Assembly: GCA_003427395.1 (NCBI GenBank)
Contig: BFEA01000245.1
Coordinates: forward strand, 1,220,446 to 1,262,353
DNA length: 41,908 nucleotides
DNA from: Chara braunii
Lineage: Eukaryota > Streptophyta > Charophyceae > Charales > Characeae
Direction of reading: 5' to 3'
Part shown: piece by piece, positions 29,428 to 40,877 of the stretch
How positions within the stretch are numbered: position 1 is the first letter of the stretch
Layout: each line of letters starts with the position of its first letter
The notes under the pieces: generated by a model
Database searches by the model: none
Told to the model about the DNA's origin: nothing
The model's input: the letters and a program-made list of their open reading frames with translations, nothing else
Position numbers and translations under genes: made by a program

Positions 29428-31600
29428 GTCGGCTTATTATGATTATTGTATGATTTCGGATGCCGGAGCTGGATACGAGCAGCCTATGATGGCGTGGCTA
29501 AGTGGTGGACTCATGTGTCTGTCGGATCCAGATTGACCCCAATTTTGTATGATTGTGAGTTAAAATTTTAAATTTCAGTTCATTGTATGGTATCCGGCTT
29601 GTCACATGTCAGTCTCGGGGACATGCCTGGGGGATTGGGAGCCAGTTTATGGGATTTCAGTTCTTGCCTCTGGATGTATTTTATTGGCTTGAATGACATT
29701 GTGAAACGAATGGTTGTGGGATAAAGTGAAAATATGTTTTTTTCCTCTCATAAGTCAGCGCTCAATTGATGGGGCAACCTTCTAGTACAATCGCGTAAGG
29801 AGGATTGCCTAGCATCATCCGTCACAAGTTGATTGGTTATTCCTGAAAGAGGGTGGTACTTGACTCAGCGAAGTGTTCCAGTGGCAAGGGACTCAGCATT
29901 GCCAGGATGGGGTTCCTCTCAAGATGGGCCTTCGCGTTTAGGCATTGCCGAGCTCTAAAGGGATAGGTAGTCATTCATGTTTCATAGTCGATGGAGTGAT
30001 TTGTCCGATTTTGTGGTCGGGGCGAAGATCACTTAGCATCACAACGGTTTGGAGCTTGCTGCATTCTTCGTGATGGAAGGAGTGTTCCCACTGCAGCCAC
30101 CAGGTTCTCGCAACGGTTCACCGACGAGAATCTAACCACAGTGGCGTCTCCTGCGGTGTCAGCTCTTACGTCCTTAATGAGGAGGTAGAGAGCTTCGACT
30201 GCGTCTCTTGAGCAAGAGATGATTCCCTGAAGCAGGATTTCACAGGTTCAGAGGTTAGCTGGGTTGGGGGGGCGTCTGAGCCATAGTGGCTGATAGCGTC
30301 GAACCCTCGGGTGGTTAGCCATTCCCGGGTCACCGCGTGGCGACCTGGTCCGCCTACTAGAAAGGAAGGAGGTATCCCGAGCCTCTCCCAGTCTTAATCC
30401 GACATTTGGCTGATCAAGGTGGTAGACTCCTACCATCACTCTGATCGGGGTGTCTCTCGGGAGTCGTGTCTCCAAGGGCATTCCCTTGGCATCGGGCCAA
30501 GCCAGGTATCCACTGCCCAGCTGGCAACAGGGCCATTACGGCCTTCTAGCCCACCGTTGCAAAGCTTAATTGTGGACTCACTTTGACTCACCAGCCGGGT
30601 CTGGTCGGGTGTTGGCTGGCTCCCCTCACAGTAGCAAGAGCGGGACGTTAATCAAGAAGTCAAGCGAGTAGACGAAAGCTCTGATGTCGACTAATGAACT
30701 TCTGATCCATGGGTCTGCATTCATCGGAGTGAGGGCTTCATTAAAGGGTGTGCGGCTCCTCGTGAGTTGTTCTTAGCAAGGGCTCGGAGGGTGGTCGGGC
30801 CGCCACGACTGGAAATCAGGACTGACTCTGCCCTGGTTGCCGGGTTGGGTCAGCGGAGGAGCCCACCAGGGCGAGTGGGGACACTCTCAGAAGGCCGAAA
30901 GGTAAGACTCTGAGAGTGATTGAGGAAGGGGTGTTGACAAGGGTCTTTAGGGAAAACCCTTTTCTCGTTTTTTTTTTTGGCATGACATGATCTCTGTTTT
31001 GCAGGTACCCTATAACCAAACGAAGACAACGGGGTTTGGTATGACCGGTATGACCGGACAATGAATGGCACAGAGCCAACAAACAAAGAGAAAGGGGTTT
31101 GGTATGTTTCCCCCTTATGAGGCGGCCTTTGGTCAAGATGACCTAGATAATCCTAAGATTCGATGATTAGCCCCATATCCACCTGTGGTAGAACTATTAG
31201 GATTATGCTGTACGAATGGGCAGTATGGATGAGATAGACCGACTTGATGATGATGAGATGTGCAGGCCAGGACTGAGACTTGGACTGCTAAACCGGACCT
31301 GACGATAAGGTTTGGTCTAAGATTGGGATCGATCATGATGATGCATGAGGCCAAGCCTAATAAGGGGTTTAACATGTGATTGAGGTTGATTCAATGATGC
31401 AAGGAAGCGGGATTGATGGTGTGATTGGGCTGCATGAGTGGTCACGATATTTGCGTGCGGTGACTGCACCACGCAAGATTGATAAGACTAATCCTTCTTT
31501 GATTTTGATGGTGGCTTGGATAAGGGGTCCATGCCTTATTGAGTGAGCACTCAAGCTCTAGCGGGCGAGCACCCTAATGACGGGGGGGGATATGGTTTCT
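29428..31600. other. Long stretch without a recognised gene
   Basis: I see no protein motif in any frame and no clear RNA gene. A T-run (30968-30978) and two copies of ggggtttggtatg (about 31031 and 31093) are present, with a third at 32305. It may hold the 3' LTR of element 2 or unrelated repeat sequence, but I cannot delimit one. Confidence 0.3.
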
Positions 31601-32140
31601 TTATATAATGCCTCTATATATCAAATAACATATAAGGCTGCATAGCTCAAGCTGACATATGAAGAATAGCGCAAGTGTGATGCACAAGCGATGGTCGGGC
31701 GGCGCAACTTGATGAACGCCAGGTGGGTCCAGCACACGTGGCGACGGCAGTGGCGCAAGGCGAGGCAGCTGTGAGAGGATGGCGAGTTGGCGAGGATGTG
31801 GCTGAGTAGAAGAGGAAGGAGGGTATGGCGGCAGATACGATCGCTGGGGAGGTTCGAAGTGTGGCGGTGGGGCACCGTAGTGCTGCTCGTACTTACAAGC
31901 ATAATAAGCCATCTTCCTGGACTATGGCGTGCACTCGCGCTAGTCCTCTTGGCGATGGCGCAACCTCATCCCTTCCCATCTCTCCTCTTGCTCTTCCTCC
32001 TCAGACCTCTCCCTCTCACTCATCAGATCAATTGGCCGATCGGGCGCCTTTTCCTTACGACCTCCTCTCCCTCGTCCAGCACCCAAGCCACCCGTCTTCG
32101 GCGGCATGGCGAAAGCGGGCAGTTGAATGATGGTAAGCAC
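31601..32140 (-). pseudogene. Basic/proline-rich gag-like N-terminal fragment
   Basis: The frame at 32140-31940 includes MPPKTGGLGAGRGRGGRKEK, then a charged EEEEQEERWEGMRLRHRQED and a stop. A second frame (31912-31601) gives MAYYACKYEQHYGAPPPHFE followed by a Pro/Ser-rich stretch. A Gly/Arg N-terminus, then a charged helix, then a Pro-rich region resembles the start of retrotransposon Gag or a low-complexity nuclear protein. There is no zinc knuckle, protease or RT nearby on this strand. The call is tentative. Confidence 0.25.
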
Positions 32141-32923
32141 TAGTGCGACAAGAGCGCAAGCAAGTCGAGAGCGATGAAAGCAGCGGTAGTAGCTAGAGCG
32201 TCAGAGCGCTGCACACTTGACGGTGCAAGATCGAGTGCGAACGATGGGAATGAGCAAGCCACTAGATTTTTATGGCAGAGAACCTGGCGAGGACACCAGG
32301 AATGGGGTTTGGTATGGTTGTCGGAAGACGATGCAACACGGCAGCGGAAGTTGACTCATTTTGGTCAGCCTCCGCGCCGCATCAAATCCGCGTCGTGGAA
32401 CTATCAACGACCGTAGTCAGTTAGTGTGGGATTGACTGTTCAGCTACCTAAGGCTGACTGTTCATATCCCAAGGTCGGGACTGGTGCTAAGTTGAGCCCA
32501 GACCTGGTCTAAGTTTGACCCCAGCCCCGAAAGTGGGACTGCTGCACTCAGCCCCGATCACCTAGACTCTCTAGTATAAAGGAGAGGTCGTGTCACTCAA
32601 AAGGGAGAGAGTTCTCACTTGTGTTATGCGGAGACTATGGCGGGACGGCAAGGAGGAGGGATTGAAGCTGCTGCGTAGGAGTAACTAGGAGAAGAAGCGA
32701 GACCAAGGCATGCAAGAAGGAGGTATAGGGGTGGGGCTGTTAGGGGAAGTAAGGCGGCCCTGGTTCCCACTAGGTTCATCTGCTCTCTCCCCTACCTTCT
32801 CTCCTACCTTCTTCATCCTGCTTTCTCTGCTCACTCCCTTCTTTTCCCTCTCCTGCTCACCTTTGCTTAATCAGTCGTCTGTTGTGTGAGCGCCTGTGAA
32901 AACATTCACAATAAGTGTTACTG
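32141..32923. promoter_or_regulatory. LTR-like stretch with a TATAAA box (candidate)
   Basis: At about 32574 the sequence tagtataaaggagagg forms a TATA-like box, followed about 30 bases later by ctcaaaagggagag. Upstream, short repeats of gactgttca and similar words occur (about 32430-32455). This layout is reminiscent of an LTR promoter, but I could not find a second copy. No gene is visible. Confidence 0.25.
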
Positions 32924-33110
32924 ACACTGTGTGCTCACACTCACCTCACTTAAGGGTTGAAGACACTGTGTACCCTTGCTTACCATACTTTAGGGTTGAT
33001 AACACTGTGCGCCCACTATACTTAAGGGTTATTAATGTCGTGCCCTCACTCACGCCGTGTTTGGAGATTGTCAATACCATGCGTCCACACCTGTTGTGTA
33101 AGAAGACACT
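32924..33110. repeat. 39-bp tandem repeat (ACACTGTG...TTAAGGGTT)
   Basis: Clear unit starts are at 32924, 32963 and 33002 with a 39-bp period, then two or three more diverged units. Each carries acactgtg and a cttaagggtt-like end. Confidence 0.75.
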
Positions 33111-33255
33111 TGATCCATGTACCCTGTCATATTGCCTTCGAACCAGCGTGTCATACCTGGTCATATCTGGGCCAAACCCGTCAGAGGTCGCTTGATCAGT
33201 GTATCACATTGTAACTCTACGCGTATGTCAGCGAGCTCCCGATTCATAAAACTTG

Positions 33256-33640
33256 ATTGGCAGTACCAATGGGCATTCGAACACAGAGCAATAATTGGTT
33301 GTGCCAATAGGCATTCAAACACAGAGCAATAATTGGTTGTGTCAATAGGCATTCGAACACATAGCAATAATTGGTTGTGCCAATAGGCATTCGAACAAAG
33401 AGCAATTAATTTGTTGTGCCAATAGGCATTCTAACAAAGAGCAATGATTAACTGTGGCAGCAGACACTCGAACAGAGCAATGATTTACTGTGCCAAGAGG
33501 CACTCAAATTGAGTATGTCGACTCGCTGTGCCAAGAGACACTCAAACTAAGTATGTTGATTTCGTTGTGCCAAGAGGGCATCAGAATGAATAAGAATGAT
33601 CTGGCGTGCCAAGGGGCACTCAAGCAGAAAATAATGACTT
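33256..33640. repeat. 38-bp tandem repeat (ATTGGTTGTGCCAATAGGCA)
   Basis: Unit starts are at 33256, 33294, 33332 and 33370 (38-bp period), then 33409, followed by about five diverged units with the core tgtgccaagaggcactcaa. The core ttggttgtgccaat is itself partly self-complementary (attgg...ccaat). Confidence 0.85.
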
Positions 33641-33644
33641 AAAA

Positions 33645-34010
33645 TGCGACTGTGCGCACTCAGATTTAAGTGGACACTGCGCGTTCAGCCTGCAAATCAC
33701 GACTTTTAATAAGTGCGATTTTGCTCACTCAAGCTGTAAAGCTCTGCCACGATGGTATGGAGTAACTGCGACTGTGCGCACTCAGATCTAAGTACGACAC
33801 TGCGCGTTCAGCTTGCAAATCACGACTTTTAATAACTGCAGCTCCGCACACTCAATTTGTGAGCCCTGCCTTGACGATCTCGAGTAACTGCAACCATGCG
33901 CACTTGAATTCAAGTGGGATATTGCGTATTTGGACAGTAAACTCGGCTTCGATGATCTTGAGTTAAGTGTGATGCCGTACCGCCAATCTGTAAACCCTGC
34001 CATATCGATT
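33645..34010. repeat. 122-bp higher-order repeat, three units
   Basis: Units start at 33645, 33767 and 33889, an exact 122-bp period. Units 1 and 2 are very similar (both with cacgacttttaata), and unit 3 is more diverged. Each contains about three sub-units of roughly 40 bp beginning with tgcg, and the core tgtgcgcactcag resembles that of the neighbouring 38-bp array. Confidence 0.8.
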
Positions 34011-34043
34011 CTGGAGGACTGTACCCGCGCAGCTTTACTGGGT

Positions 34044-34305
34044 ACCAAGCCGATTTTGAAGATTGTAACCGCTCCCTCTGAATGCCATGCTGATTTTGAG
34101 AACCGTGCCTCCGTAATCTCACTATACGTGATGCTGATTTTGAGAACTATGCTCGAGCAGTCTCACTAAGCACTCTGCTAATTTTGAGGGCTTCATAAGT
34201 GCAGTCTTGTTATACCCTGCTGATTTTGATGGCTTTGCCCAAACAGCCACATTGTGTACTCTGCTGCCAGCATGCCAACGTGCAATTTGATTTTTGTCTT
34301 GACCG
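34044..34305. repeat. 44-bp tandem repeat (TGCTGATTTTGAG)
   Basis: Unit starts are at 34088, 34132, 34176, 34218 and 34262, with a period of 42-44 bp. An earlier degenerate unit lies near 34044. Confidence 0.8.
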
Positions 34306-34612
34306 AGTGCGCCACCTGCGCATCCGATCCGTGAAAATGGCTTGACCGATTCAGTGCGTCGGCGTGCATTCGATCGGGCCGGTTTTGGGCCGGTGCTGCA
34401 TTCGGCGGACACACGCAACAAGATTTAATTTATTCTGCAGATCAGCTTCTACTCAATTGATCACACATATTGCCGATAAAAGTGCCCTGACCCTAAGTGA
34501 AGGCCGCGTATTGCATTCAACAACCATACACTGTGAGATTTAATTTATTGTAACACTGCAAACTGTTTTATTTAAGTGCGCGCCCATGTGCGTCCAAGCT
34601 TGATTTAACTAT
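34306..34612. other. Gap before the Helitron region, no gene
   Basis: No gene or clear repeat is visible. A GC-rich patch (cgatcgggccggttttgggc) sits near 34371. The 3' end of the Helitron should lie in or near this stretch, but I found no convincing hairpin followed by CTRR. Confidence 0.3.
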
Positions 34613-36064
34613 TTAAGTCCATAATATCTTGCACCGTGTGAGAACTGCCAAGATAGGACAGGTGTGCAAGTCTCTTTTCGGGACCAATAGATTCAAGAGA
34701 GTCATACATGGTAACGTTAAAATTAGAAGAACTTGGTCTTTTGTTGGCGTAAGGGCGGACACAACACAATTGACAGGAGATTGAGTAGCCGTAGATACCG
34801 ACAAACAACAGAAGTAGTGAACAATCGGCGTTGACATATTGGATGGTGGAGCATAATCCGCAAGACGTTGAAAATTTAGAGGAGATGTTGTTTGAAGGGG
34901 GAGTCTAGGGACCTGAGCAGAATGAGGAGTGGAAGAAACAACCACGGGAGGAATCCTTTTGAGAAGTTGTTGTATCCGTGCATATCTGTGAAAGACTTGG
35001 GGAATAGTCCCTTTTGTCAGACAATGTGGCAAATCAAATATCATCCTCGTAATCTCCTCATTAGACAGGGCAATGAACTCAACGTTCAAAAGTGATTACA
35101 ACATGGAAGAAGCCTTCAAATCTGAAACATTCAACAGGTCTGAAGGAAGAGGGGATCGTTGTTCTAACCGCATATCAATGAGTTTGTTTTTTTGCCACTT
35201 GAGGAAGTTTTCCCATATTCGTCCATCTTTGATGACTGTGACACTTTTGACAAACATTTTAAAAAGCACCTCAGTCAAGACATTTTGCATGTCAACCTTC
35301 TTCACATCATCAAACCATCTAGCAAGGTGAACGTGCGGATTCGGAGTGCAGATTGTGGGTGCATCGTTATCATTGGGCACAACAATAACCCCCAAACAAT
35401 TTTGTGGTTGCAATGTGGCGCAAACATCTTTTTCGTGTCCACTACGTTGAGATTACGAACATAAATCACGAGCACATGCAAGTCCACCGACCCGTTGACA
35501 TAACGGAAGAGATCCAAGCACACCGGTAGGGAGCGCATTTAGCGCTCTCATAACTCGAGTTTCGGTTTTAGCAACAATAGGTTGTCGTCCCACCGGATTA
35601 TTAGCTAATGTAGGCTCGATCATTCCCTCAACCAAAAGATTTGTTTTTCCATCACGACTCTTTCTTCTTTTGGACGTAGAGTCAACACAACCGTCTTTCA
35701 AATCACTAGTAACATTATCATCTTCGTTACCGGGAAATGTAGGGCTACTAGGCCTACCCAAAAAACCTCTACGCGAACCACCTTCATCAGCATGACAATC
35801 GTCACCCCCCTCCTCCACAAATATATTATCAGCATCCTCAATAATATTCCCTCCTGAACATCGATGTTCTACTTCACCAAGAGGAGCATGATCGCCCCGA
35901 GCATATTCACTTCCAAGATTGACCGACCTCTCATCGTTTCCACTTTTTTTCGACCTCTCCGAATGTTCGCCTTCATTTTTTGACGTAACATTCGTATCAT
36001 ATTGAGTGGTATTGTTGGTTGTCATTGCTTTCCTCTTAGCACGAGTGTCGTACTTATGCGGCAT
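34613..36064 (-). pseudogene. Second ORF downstream of the Helitron helicase, unknown function
   Basis: One minus frame is open from the ATG at 36064 to 34613 with only two stops (about 35454 and 35095), about 480 codons in all. It starts MPHKYDTRAKRKAMTTNNTT, a basic N-terminus that could be a nuclear signal, then an acidic middle with GGDDCHADEGG. The next part has PLPSDLLNVSDLK, preceded by RWFDDVKKVDMQNVLTEVLF and KDGRIWENFLKWQKNKLIDM, which looks folded and helical. The end is Ser/Pro-rich. Plant Helitrons sometimes carry an RPA-like second gene, but I see no OB-fold motif that I can vouch for. It shares the helicase's strand, about 80 bases downstream. Confidence 0.45.
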
Positions 36065-36142
36065 TCAGGACTCGCCTGCAAAGAAAGAATTTGATAAAAT
36101 TATTTAGAATACCAAGTCTGGACGGAAAAAAAAAAGAATGAC

Positions 36143-37612
36143 TCATCTCAAAAGTTCATGATATACAATATTTTTTGTCAAGAAATTCTTATCAGGCAAC
36201 GCAACACGGATGTTGTTTGGATGGCCAACACGCGACAAAGCAACGTACAGTTGATCATGTGCAAAAACCGGTTTGCGTAGCGAAATCCAGACACGTGATA
36301 TGGTTTGTCCTTGTGACTTGTTAATCGTTACAGTAAACGCAAGACGGACTGAAAATTGTCTCCTAAACCATTTGAACCCAGTGGTCTCACCATCGCTTGT
36401 CAGATCAATCTTGGGGATGAGTGTTGCCTTACCTGTGTGCATTATTGTCACTTCCAACAAATCATCATTAACGATCTTCTTCAGAATCAGTCTTGTACAG
36501 TTGCAATGTCCTTGCTTCGGTGACAAATTTCGCAAAAACATCACAGACGCACCAATTTTTAAGCACAGTTTGTGAGGTGGAAGGTCAGATTCGTCGAGAA
36601 AGTTTAAGAACTCTCGCCTAATACCGAGTCTGATATCATCCGAATCAGGGTAATCAACGTTGAAAAACTCTCGCACCTCCCCAGGGAAGTCCTCAAGAAC
36701 ACGGTTATTAACAGAATCAGCATACTCATTAATCGAGGTGAGAAATACTCGGCATCCCCCACATGGTTGGGCACATCGTCAAATGTCCATGAAATCAACT
36801 TATCAATCGGTTTATCCGTACAAATCTCACGTGGCAATTTAACCGCAGCAGGTTCATTAGGAACAACACGAGGATGGTCACTATTCCCAATATGCATAAA
36901 AAATTGGGCTTACATTCGTGTCATTTCATCATTCCCTAAGTTTAAGATGCGCATATTTTCGGTTAGTTCATGGACCTCAAAAAGTTTCTACAAAGTAGAC
37001 ATTTTCATGGATGCATTAATTTGTTGCGCTCGCGAACCATATTTCACTATGGGCAAAACCTGTCTAAAATCTCCAGCGAGAAGTAGAACTTTCCCACCAA
37101 ACGGTTCGTCATTGCTACAGAGGTACCGAAGCGTAATGTCAAGAGTGTCCAAGTGAAACTTGTTACTTACCGGAACCTCGTCCATAACAATCAAGTTGTC
37201 ACGGCAGATAGACTCCGCAAAATCACTTTGTTTCGGAATCGAGAAGGGACGCGTGTTATCAGATTTCAAATGTGCGTAAAATCGTGAGTGAAACGTTCGA
37301 CCCCCCGTTAAAAATGTCGCCGCTATGCTACTGGACGCGACTGTCACTGCAATGGCAGAACGGGACCTAATGACAGTCAAAATTGTTTCAATGCAAAAGG
37401 TTTTTCCCGTTCCTGCTGGTGCATCGACAAAAGCACGCAACAGTCTTTTCACGTGCACAGTCTGAACGAGTCTTTCCACCAACACTCGTTGACGTAAACG
37501 AAGACCTCGAAAACTATAGTCATATTTGCGTTGCATTTGAACAGGATCATACGACAACTCGTCATTCGAAATCGAGGATACCGTTCTGTTCTCAAAATGT
37601 CTGATTAAGTTC
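36143..37612 (-). pseudogene. Pif1-type helicase domain of the Helitron RepHel
   Basis: This is a 5'-3' superfamily 1 DNA helicase. The frame from 37557 has DAPAGTGKTF (Walker A, 37399-37422), LIVMDEVPVSN (Walker B, DE), GGKVLLLAGDFRQVLPIV (motif III), then, past a TAG, FEVHELTENMRILNL. A later frame (36897-36604) holds PNEPAAVKLPREICTD, and the last frame (36676-36143) holds CLKIGASVMFLRNLSPKQGH, AFTVTINKSQGQTI and DQLYVALSRVGHPNNIRVAL, the Pif1 C-terminal motifs. There is a frame change near 36740 and stops near 36987 and 36912. Motifs are well preserved, so the decay may be recent. Confidence 0.85.
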
Positions 37613-38344
37613 TCAACAATTGTTTCCCCGTTGGGTGTTTGATAATAAAGGCAGAACTGACATATGTTTTTTCCAGACTTGCAAAATACGATTAAGGTGG
37701 AATAACACTAACGATTGCAAAATGTTCGGGGGAACAATTTCATTGCCTGCTCGAAACTGAAAATCGTCACACATCTTATCCCAATGTCGTTCGAAGAAAC
37801 GGACCGGATCGTTCACCGGATCAAACGTAAGAACCATAACAAATATTTTACGAATTTTTTCAGATGTGTAATGCGCAGCGGCTATGTCTATGCATTGATC
37901 GTATGCATCGTTTGTTTGCAAAAGGCACAATCGAAGACACACGGATCGAGTAGAATCGTATTCGACTCCGTCCACTGTACGAATTTTGGCAAAAGAGCGC
38001 ACCCCACGTGAATGTTCATGGCTTAGCAACATGCGCAGATAGAATCGTTCCCCTTTCGTGATCCTCACATGATACAACCGAGATACCTTTTCGAAGGGAC
38101 CACCATGAAGGTCACGATTTCTTCAGTTTCACTTCTTATGTTTGTTATCCCACACATGAGTATTAACGATTTCTGCGTACAGAGGAAGCTCCTCTTTAGG
38201 AACACTTTCATTCAAAGAGTTTTGTTTCATCCATGCTGTCAATTTCGTTTTCAGGGGCCCATGCGAAAAAACGTCATGCTCAGTGTCACATTCGAATTGC
38301 ACTTTTTGCATATTTTCGACATGCACGGGCAATCTTTCGACCAC
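37613..38344 (-). pseudogene. Linking region between Rep and helicase
   Basis: Frame 38344-38129 gives MVERLPVHVENMQKVQFECD, the standard Helitron block after the Rep tyrosines. Two stops follow (about 38129 and 38123), and then, in the same frame, LHGGPFEKVSRLYHVRITKG, ERFYLRMLLSHEHSRGVRSF and AKIRTVDGVEYDSTRSVCLR, typical of Helitron RepHel proteins. It ends NTQRGNNC with a frame change to the helicase near 37610. Confidence 0.75.
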
Positions 38345-39435
38345 GGGTCATTGTTCTGCAACGTCGAACTCAAATAGATGCGAGCATGCTTCGCATGCAC
38401 CTCAACACGCATATCTTGATACAATTTAACCTCGTCGATGAACGCATTATTATCTTGCTCGCAAACCATAGCACGATCGCACCCTTTGTACATGTACCTA
38501 TACACGTACTTGCACGCCTTGATGTGAGCACAATATTCAACATTCAACTGACAATTAAACCTCATTAGCAAGTACGGGTTATACGGGACCACACGCTGAT
38601 TGTCGTAAACAATACAATTTTGAACAATCGTAAAACCACCGTCACTTGGTTTCCTTCTCCTATACGAAGGGTACGTTTGTTCGTCTTTGAATGTTGTTGT
38701 TCAAATGAAATATTTCGAAAACCCTTTTGTGCATTCTTCATCTTTCGTACACGAAGCGTCGCGTTTCCGCAAATCCCGTGCAATATGAACTTGGCTACCC
38801 TTGCTCTCAATTTTCTTCCGGAGGAATCTCGACACACACCACATTGTCTATAACATCCGCATCCCTAGTTTTATTATCTGAATGCAGGATAACCAATCTA
38901 TGTGCGTGTGGTAGACCCCTTTTTTGAAACTCTGCCACATACAACATTTCACTCACCCGACCAAAAATCCATTTGTTCGTTACCTCATCAATCAGCTGTG
39001 CAAGATAACCTTTGAACACTCGCGCAAGAAGATCCGACTTGTCGTGAGGACATTGATCTGGCAACAGGGCTTGTGATCTTCGGTCAATTAGTGTTGCACG
39101 TCATAGTGATGAAAAAATCCGGTTTTTCAAATCACCTCACAATTGCCATGATGTCGTGATATCTTTCACTCATATATCGGGACCTCTCAGTGAACGTTGA
39201 CGGTAAAACCACTTTTGTCCCAACACCCTCACCACCTTGATTTTGTTGTACAATGTCTCGTAAATCCTAATAATACTCCGAGCGCAATTCTTTTTGGTGA
39301 AGTCTTACCCGTTTTAAGTGGAGGGATTCAACTTTAGCGTACATCATGCAACGAAACTCGTGGAAGAGACGTGATGCATAAAGGAGGCAAGGTCTTTCAC
39401 CATCTTGCTCGTGAAGGTGAAATTCATTGTACCCC
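38345..39435 (-). pseudogene. Rep (HUH nuclease) domain of the Helitron
   Basis: The Helitron-like N domain begins with GYNEFHLHEQDGERPCLLYA and LHLKRVRLHQKELRSEYY, then LPSTFTERSRYMSERYHDIM and KPDFFITMTC. After a frameshift near 39070 it continues with FGRVSEMLYVAEFQKRGLPH, where HAH at 38900-38908 is the HUH metal-binding motif. Next come FILHGICG and, after another shift, YPSYRRRKPSDGGFTIVQN and VVPYNPYLLMRFNCQLNVEY. The catalytic tyrosine motif reads CKYVYRYMYKGCDRA (about 38490-38510), with the Tyr residues retained. Stops occur near 39270, 39150 and 39090. The nuclease would nick the strand to start rolling-circle transfer. Confidence 0.85.
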
Positions 39436-40255
39436 TTGGCACTAAGTCCTTCTGAGGCACGTCAGACAGACCAACTATCAATTCCCTCCAAGAAATGTAA
39501 AACAAACCTTAAGCAGTCGAGCGCTTGAGAACATTCTGGAACCACAACGGTCTGCCACTCACCCAAAAAAGGAGCACGCAAACAAATCTCGAGCTCACAA
39601 GGAAGGAGTTCATCAGCCATCAGAACACACACCTCATATAAACCCATAGGACGGATATAATGCCTTACATGTTCCTCATCAGGCATGTCATCCAGATTTA
39701 TGACCAACTTCCTCCCGCTCAATGCTTAAGGGGGAAGGTGAGCAACTGTCATAAAGTCTTTCACGTAATTGTTACATTGTTGTAGCAATTCGTGAAACCT
39801 TCTTAATATGCGTTTCACTCGATCAAGCTCGACATCGGATGTACGTGCAGGTAAGTTAAGAAAATCTACCTTTTGATCAATTGCATCGTCCAAACGTTGA
39901 GGATCGTGCAAGTATAGTTGCACAAACTGAGGACGTTCCCCTTCCCCCACAGCTAATGCACCGACACGATGAAAGATTGGACCTTGAGCTCGAAGTTGAC
40001 CCTGGAATCCTCGAACATCATCGTTCGGCTGCTTCAACCGCCAGGGTACGAGGGATAAACTATTATTAATTATCCTCGCATTGTTTCGAAGGAATCGACC
40101 GTCTGAAGCTTGAAACGTCGAAAGAGAAAGAATCTCGTACTCCGGGGAGCCTTCACAAGACTATTCCCATAAAGGACAACGTTTTGTACCTTATCAGCAA
40201 CACATCTTCGTCCATTTTTTTTCATGATACCACAATTTAGCACCACAATGTTTAC
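39436..40255 (-). pseudogene. N-terminal zinc-finger region of the Helitron Rep
   Basis: Near 40230 the frame gives LAVQDLCKHCGAKLWYHEKK, the CxxCGA zinc-finger block common at the start of Helitron Rep proteins. It continues with ILSLSTFQASDGRFLRNNAR and the frame 40037-39726 (FQGQLRAQGPIFHRVGALAV, PQFVQLYLHD), typical of this family. After a stop at 39726 the same frame goes on with SGRKLVINLDDMPDEEHVRH to 39462. Besides the TAA at 39726 there is a TGA at 39462. Confidence 0.7.
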
Positions 40256-40877
40256 ACAGATCTTGAACCGCCAATGCAGAATGGTTCAATATTGCTAGCA
40301 TTCCCAAAAAACGCTACGGTGTTCCCAACCGCCACATACGTTGTTGTCACGAGTGCCAATGAGAGTGCATTCAGATCAGGGGTCGGAACATCATGCGAAT
40401 CATTCAATTTTTCCTCGCGACTATTTGGCTCGCGATTGTTCATTGAATTTTTATTTCTCACAGATGGATTCTGCGATTGTTTTGCTCGCGATGACAGACT
40501 CCGCGAGTGCCTCGCCCAAGAAGATTAACTCCACGATTGTCTCGCAGGAGAAGATGCACACCGCGATTTTGAACGATATTCACAAAGAAAAAAATTTGCC
40601 TCCCACCCCGCACAAAATCTTTATGAGTACGTACATCTTATTTCCTCCTATGATTCTTAAACGCAACTCTCAATTCACGCATGCGTTTAACATGAAAGTT
40701 TGGTCGTCATCCCTGGTTTTTCCTTCGTTTTGAAATTATACGCGACGTAGAACATGGTTCATTCACATTCATTCTATTTACTTGTTCCGTTCTTCCACCT
40801 ACCTCTACATCACTTTCAACAACTATTGCACTTCCATCATAACCTGATGACACACGGTGAGCCATCCACGACGACGA
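40256..40877. other. Stretch between Rep N-terminus and upstream ORF
   Basis: No confident gene is seen. Between about 40420 and 40570 are imperfect repeats of about 35 bp with cores such as gcgattgt and ctcgcgatgacagac. Some minus-strand frames are open (MRNKNSMNNREPNSREEK), but no family motif appears. Confidence 0.35.

Noticed and set aside
30531-30543. GGCCATTACGGCC, identical to a sequence used in some cDNA adaptors
   Set aside because: Only 13 bases with ordinary sequence on both sides, so adaptor contamination is not supported.
31787-32143. Plus-strand hydrophobic ORF that looks like a membrane protein
   Set aside because: It is antisense to a Gly/Arg/Glu-rich minus frame, which gives Leu/Pro/Ser-rich shadows, and it has no other support.
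34306-34612. Helitron 3' hairpin and CTRR terminus
   Set aside because: The GC-rich patch near 34371 has direct rather than inverted repeats (ggccgg twice), and no CTRR follows at the right distance.
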